The notes below the pieces were generated by a model, which saw nothing but the letters and a program-made list of their open reading frames with translations, searched no databases and was not told the origin of the DNA. This document shows positions 62,326 to 64,000 of a stretch of 64,000 bases of DNA, one piece after another. How positions within the stretch are numbered: the first letter of the stretch is position 1; each line of letters opens with the position of its first letter. The translations under genes and the position numbers were made by a program. Source of the DNA: Qipengyuania sediminis (GTDB taxonomy: Bacteria; Pseudomonadota; Alphaproteobacteria; Sphingomonadales; Sphingomonadaceae); the NCBI RefSeq assembly GCF_004358425.1, contig NZ_CP037948.1, forward strand, positions 992,001 to 1,056,000, in the 5' to 3' direction.

Positions 62326-64000
62326 ATGCCTCGCATCCCCTTCACAATCCGCCGTGATGGCCGCTACTATTTCCGCCGCCGCGCGCGTTGGCAGAATGGC
62401 AACGAAGTCACTGTAGTCGTGCCCTTATCGACCTGCAGCGCGCAGGCCGCGCGCAGCCGGGTCGCAGGCCTCGCCGCGCATTTCGACAAGGTGAGAATTG
62501 CCGTGGGCGCCTATTTCGACCTCGACCGGACACTCGAGCCCGCCATGCTCAAGGGCCTGTTCGAGACCGAGCTCACCGTCTGCCTCGGCCGGCTGATCGA
62601 CGAGTTCCACGATCCCGCCAACGATCCGCACGCGCTCGTCCAGCGCTACCGGACCCACGCCAGCGCCTACGACATCGCGCAACGTCCGGGCTCCGCGATC
62701 GAACTCACCGATTCGCACCGCGATCAGCTCGCCCAGGCCGGGCACGATGAGCACGATATCGAATGGGTCGCCTGCGACCTCGACCGCTACTGCGGCAAGG
62801 ACAGCATCGACGACGAGACGATGGCGCTCATCGCCGAGGGCCTGGGTGTCGAGGCCACCCCAGCAGTGATCGGCCGCATGAAGAGCATTCACCTGCAGGC
62901 GCAAGCCGAGGCGCACAGGCTGGCATCGCACTACCTCGACGATGACGTGCAGGCAGCCTTCGATCAGGAAGACCTGCTGATGCAGAAGCGGCGCGGGAAC
63001 GGGGAGGCGCTGACCTTCGCCGCACCGACACCAGCGATCACGCAGGCGCCGGCCATTGTCATACCTGCCGCGAGCAATGACATCTCTGTCCTCGCCGAAG
63101 ACACCGATTGCCCCTTCAAGCGCCACCACTCGGCACGGTTCAGCACGGTGATCCCGAAGATCATCGAACTCGCGCGTCTGGCTGGCCACTGGACGCGCAA
63201 TCTCGAACAATACGAGCGCGTATTGCGGACCTTTGCCTGGATCACCGGAGACAAGCCGCTCGGCGACTACAACCACGCCGACGTCGCCGCATACAAGAAC
63301 GCGCTGCTGAGGATGCCGCGCGATTACAAGCCCGCCAAGGACTTCGGTCGCCCATTCGAGGAGGTGTCCAAGACCTTCAAGGTCACCGACAACGCGCGCT
63401 CGATCAACACGGTCAAGCGCGACCTTTCCTATATGTCGACCGCGCACGACATCCTCGCCGAAGATGAATGGGCGCCCAAGGCGGCAAACACGAAGGCGCT
63501 CGACTTCTCCAAGGCGAAGTTCGGCAAGCACAAGAAGGTCTCACCCAAGACCGCGCGGCCGGTGTGGACCGTGCCGCACATGGAATCCCTGTTCTCGGCG
63601 CCGATCTGGACGGGCGGCGGCGGCCATCTCCACCGTCTTGATGCGCGCGGCAGGACAGAGGTCTACCATGACGCGGCTTATTGGCTTCCCCTGCTCCTCT
63701 ATTACACCCACGCCACCGTGAACGAGATCGCCGGCCTGCGTGTCGACGAGGTTCGCATCGATGACGCGGTGCCGAATATCGTGATCAAGGACAACGACAT
63801 CCGTGCCGAGGACGGGTTCGATGGTGGCGAGAAGAACGAAAGCCGGGGCCGCACCCTGCCTCTACACGGTGAAATTCTCCGGCTACGGTTCGCGGATTAC
63901 GTGCGGGCCAATCAGGCTGAGGGACATGCGGCCCTGTTCCCGGAGCTGTACCTTAATCAAGCGCGCGTGGGAGGGCACCAGTTTCGCAATATCGCCTGGT
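62326..64000 (+). CDS. Site-specific integrase (tyrosine-recombinase-like), 3' end missing
   Basis: The frame is open from the ATG at 62326 to the window end (558 codons so far). It begins PRIPFTIRRDGRYYFRRRARWQ, the short DUF6538-like segment found at the start of many proteobacterial phage integrases. A core-binding helical region lies around 320-360 (WTRNLEQYERVLRTFAWITG, KNALLRMPRDYK). The catalytic region starts with LLLYYTHATVNEIAGLRVDEV, where the box I Arg of the usual TGxR is replaced by Thr; GRTLPLHGEI follows. HQFRN near the end may be the HxxR box. The Tyr region is outside the window. Confidence 0.7.
   Translation, partial: MPRIPFTIRRDGRYYFRRRARWQNGNEVTVVVPLSTCSAQAARSRVAGLAAHFDKVRIAVGAYFDLDRTLEPAMLKGLFETELTVCLGRLIDEFHDPANDPHALVQRYRTHASAYDIAQRPGSAIELTDSHRDQLAQAGHDEHDIEWVACDLDRYCGKDSIDDETMALIAEGLGVEATPAVIGRMKSIHLQAQAEAHRLASHYLDDDVQAAFDQEDLLMQKRRGNGEALTFAAPTPAITQAPAIVIPAASNDISVLAEDTDCPFKRHHSARFSTVIPKIIELARLAGHWTRNLEQYERVLRTFAWITGDKPLGDYNHADVAAYKNALLRMPRDYKPAKDFGRPFEEVSKTFKVTDNARSINTVKRDLSYMSTAHDILAEDEWAPKAANTKALDFSKAKFGKHKKVSPKTARPVWTVPHMESLFSAPIWTGGGGHLHRLDARGRTEVYHDAAYWLPLLLYYTHATVNEIAGLRVDEVRIDDAVPNIVIKDNDIRAEDGFDGGEKNESRGRTLPLHGEILRLRFADYVRANQAEGHAALFPELYLNQARVGGHQFRNIAW

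Overview
This window is chromosomal DNA from a GC-rich, aerobic alphaproteobacterium, most likely a sphingomonad of the Erythrobacter/Altererythrobacter type. The evidence is protein content: CckA and CpdR of the CtrA phosphorelay, an alphaproteobacterial LexA box (GAAC-N7-GAAC) in front of recA, an aa3 oxidase operon with a CoxF-like microprotein, and recA, alaS and icd close together. Genes are tightly packed with almost no gap over 250 bases. Many neighbours in the same direction overlap by 4 bases (ATGA, GTGA, TTGA), and six of twelve convergent pairs share their stop codons in a 4-base overlap.

Layout. 1-11 kb: end of a ferredoxin-NADP reductase, ubiA, rsmE, gshA, a TPR protein with bamB, a glycosyltransferase/hydrolase pair, selO and astD. 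11-18 kb: a glycine-zipper protein, rarD, pyrC, ygfZ, a TetR regulator divergent from a metal-dependent hydrolase with a clear operator between them, a GNAT enzyme, and rplU-rpmA with promoter, leader hairpin and terminator. 18-27.5 kb: one long minus-strand series, ctaC-ctaD-ctaB-small-ctaG-ctaE-surf1-thrC-methyltransferase-folB-SDR fragment, behind a recognisable promoter. It combines cytochrome c oxidase subunits, haem and copper maturation factors, then threonine and folate genes. 27.6-33 kb: a plus-strand series pyrE-pdxJ-acpS-lepB-AI-2E-type transporter-DUF3089-ruvX, in which the usual rnc-era genes after lepB are absent.

33-48 kb: a DEAD-box helicase, a FAD-linked dehydrogenase, SapC, an N-formylglutamate amidohydrolase, CpdR, tRNA-Val, icd, a Kef-type antiporter, alaS, a methyltransferase, a GST and recA. 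48-54.3 kb: two paralogous secreted DUF4139 proteins downstream of cckA and a DUF2062 membrane protein. 54.4-62 kb: smpB, an AstE-like deacylase, a small basic protein, dapA, a soluble lytic transglycosylase, an Lrp regulator and an atypical histidine kinase. 62-64 kb: two tRNAs and the start of a tyrosine-recombinase-like integrase next to tRNA-Pro, probably the edge of an integrated element that continues beyond the window.

Most of the window is core housekeeping. I do not see an obviously new defence or biosynthetic system. The most unusual items are the second DUF4139 protein with a TonB-box-like motif after an eight-proline run, the histidine kinase without a recognisable N-box, the SDR-like fragment coupled to folB, and the integrase with an altered arginine box.
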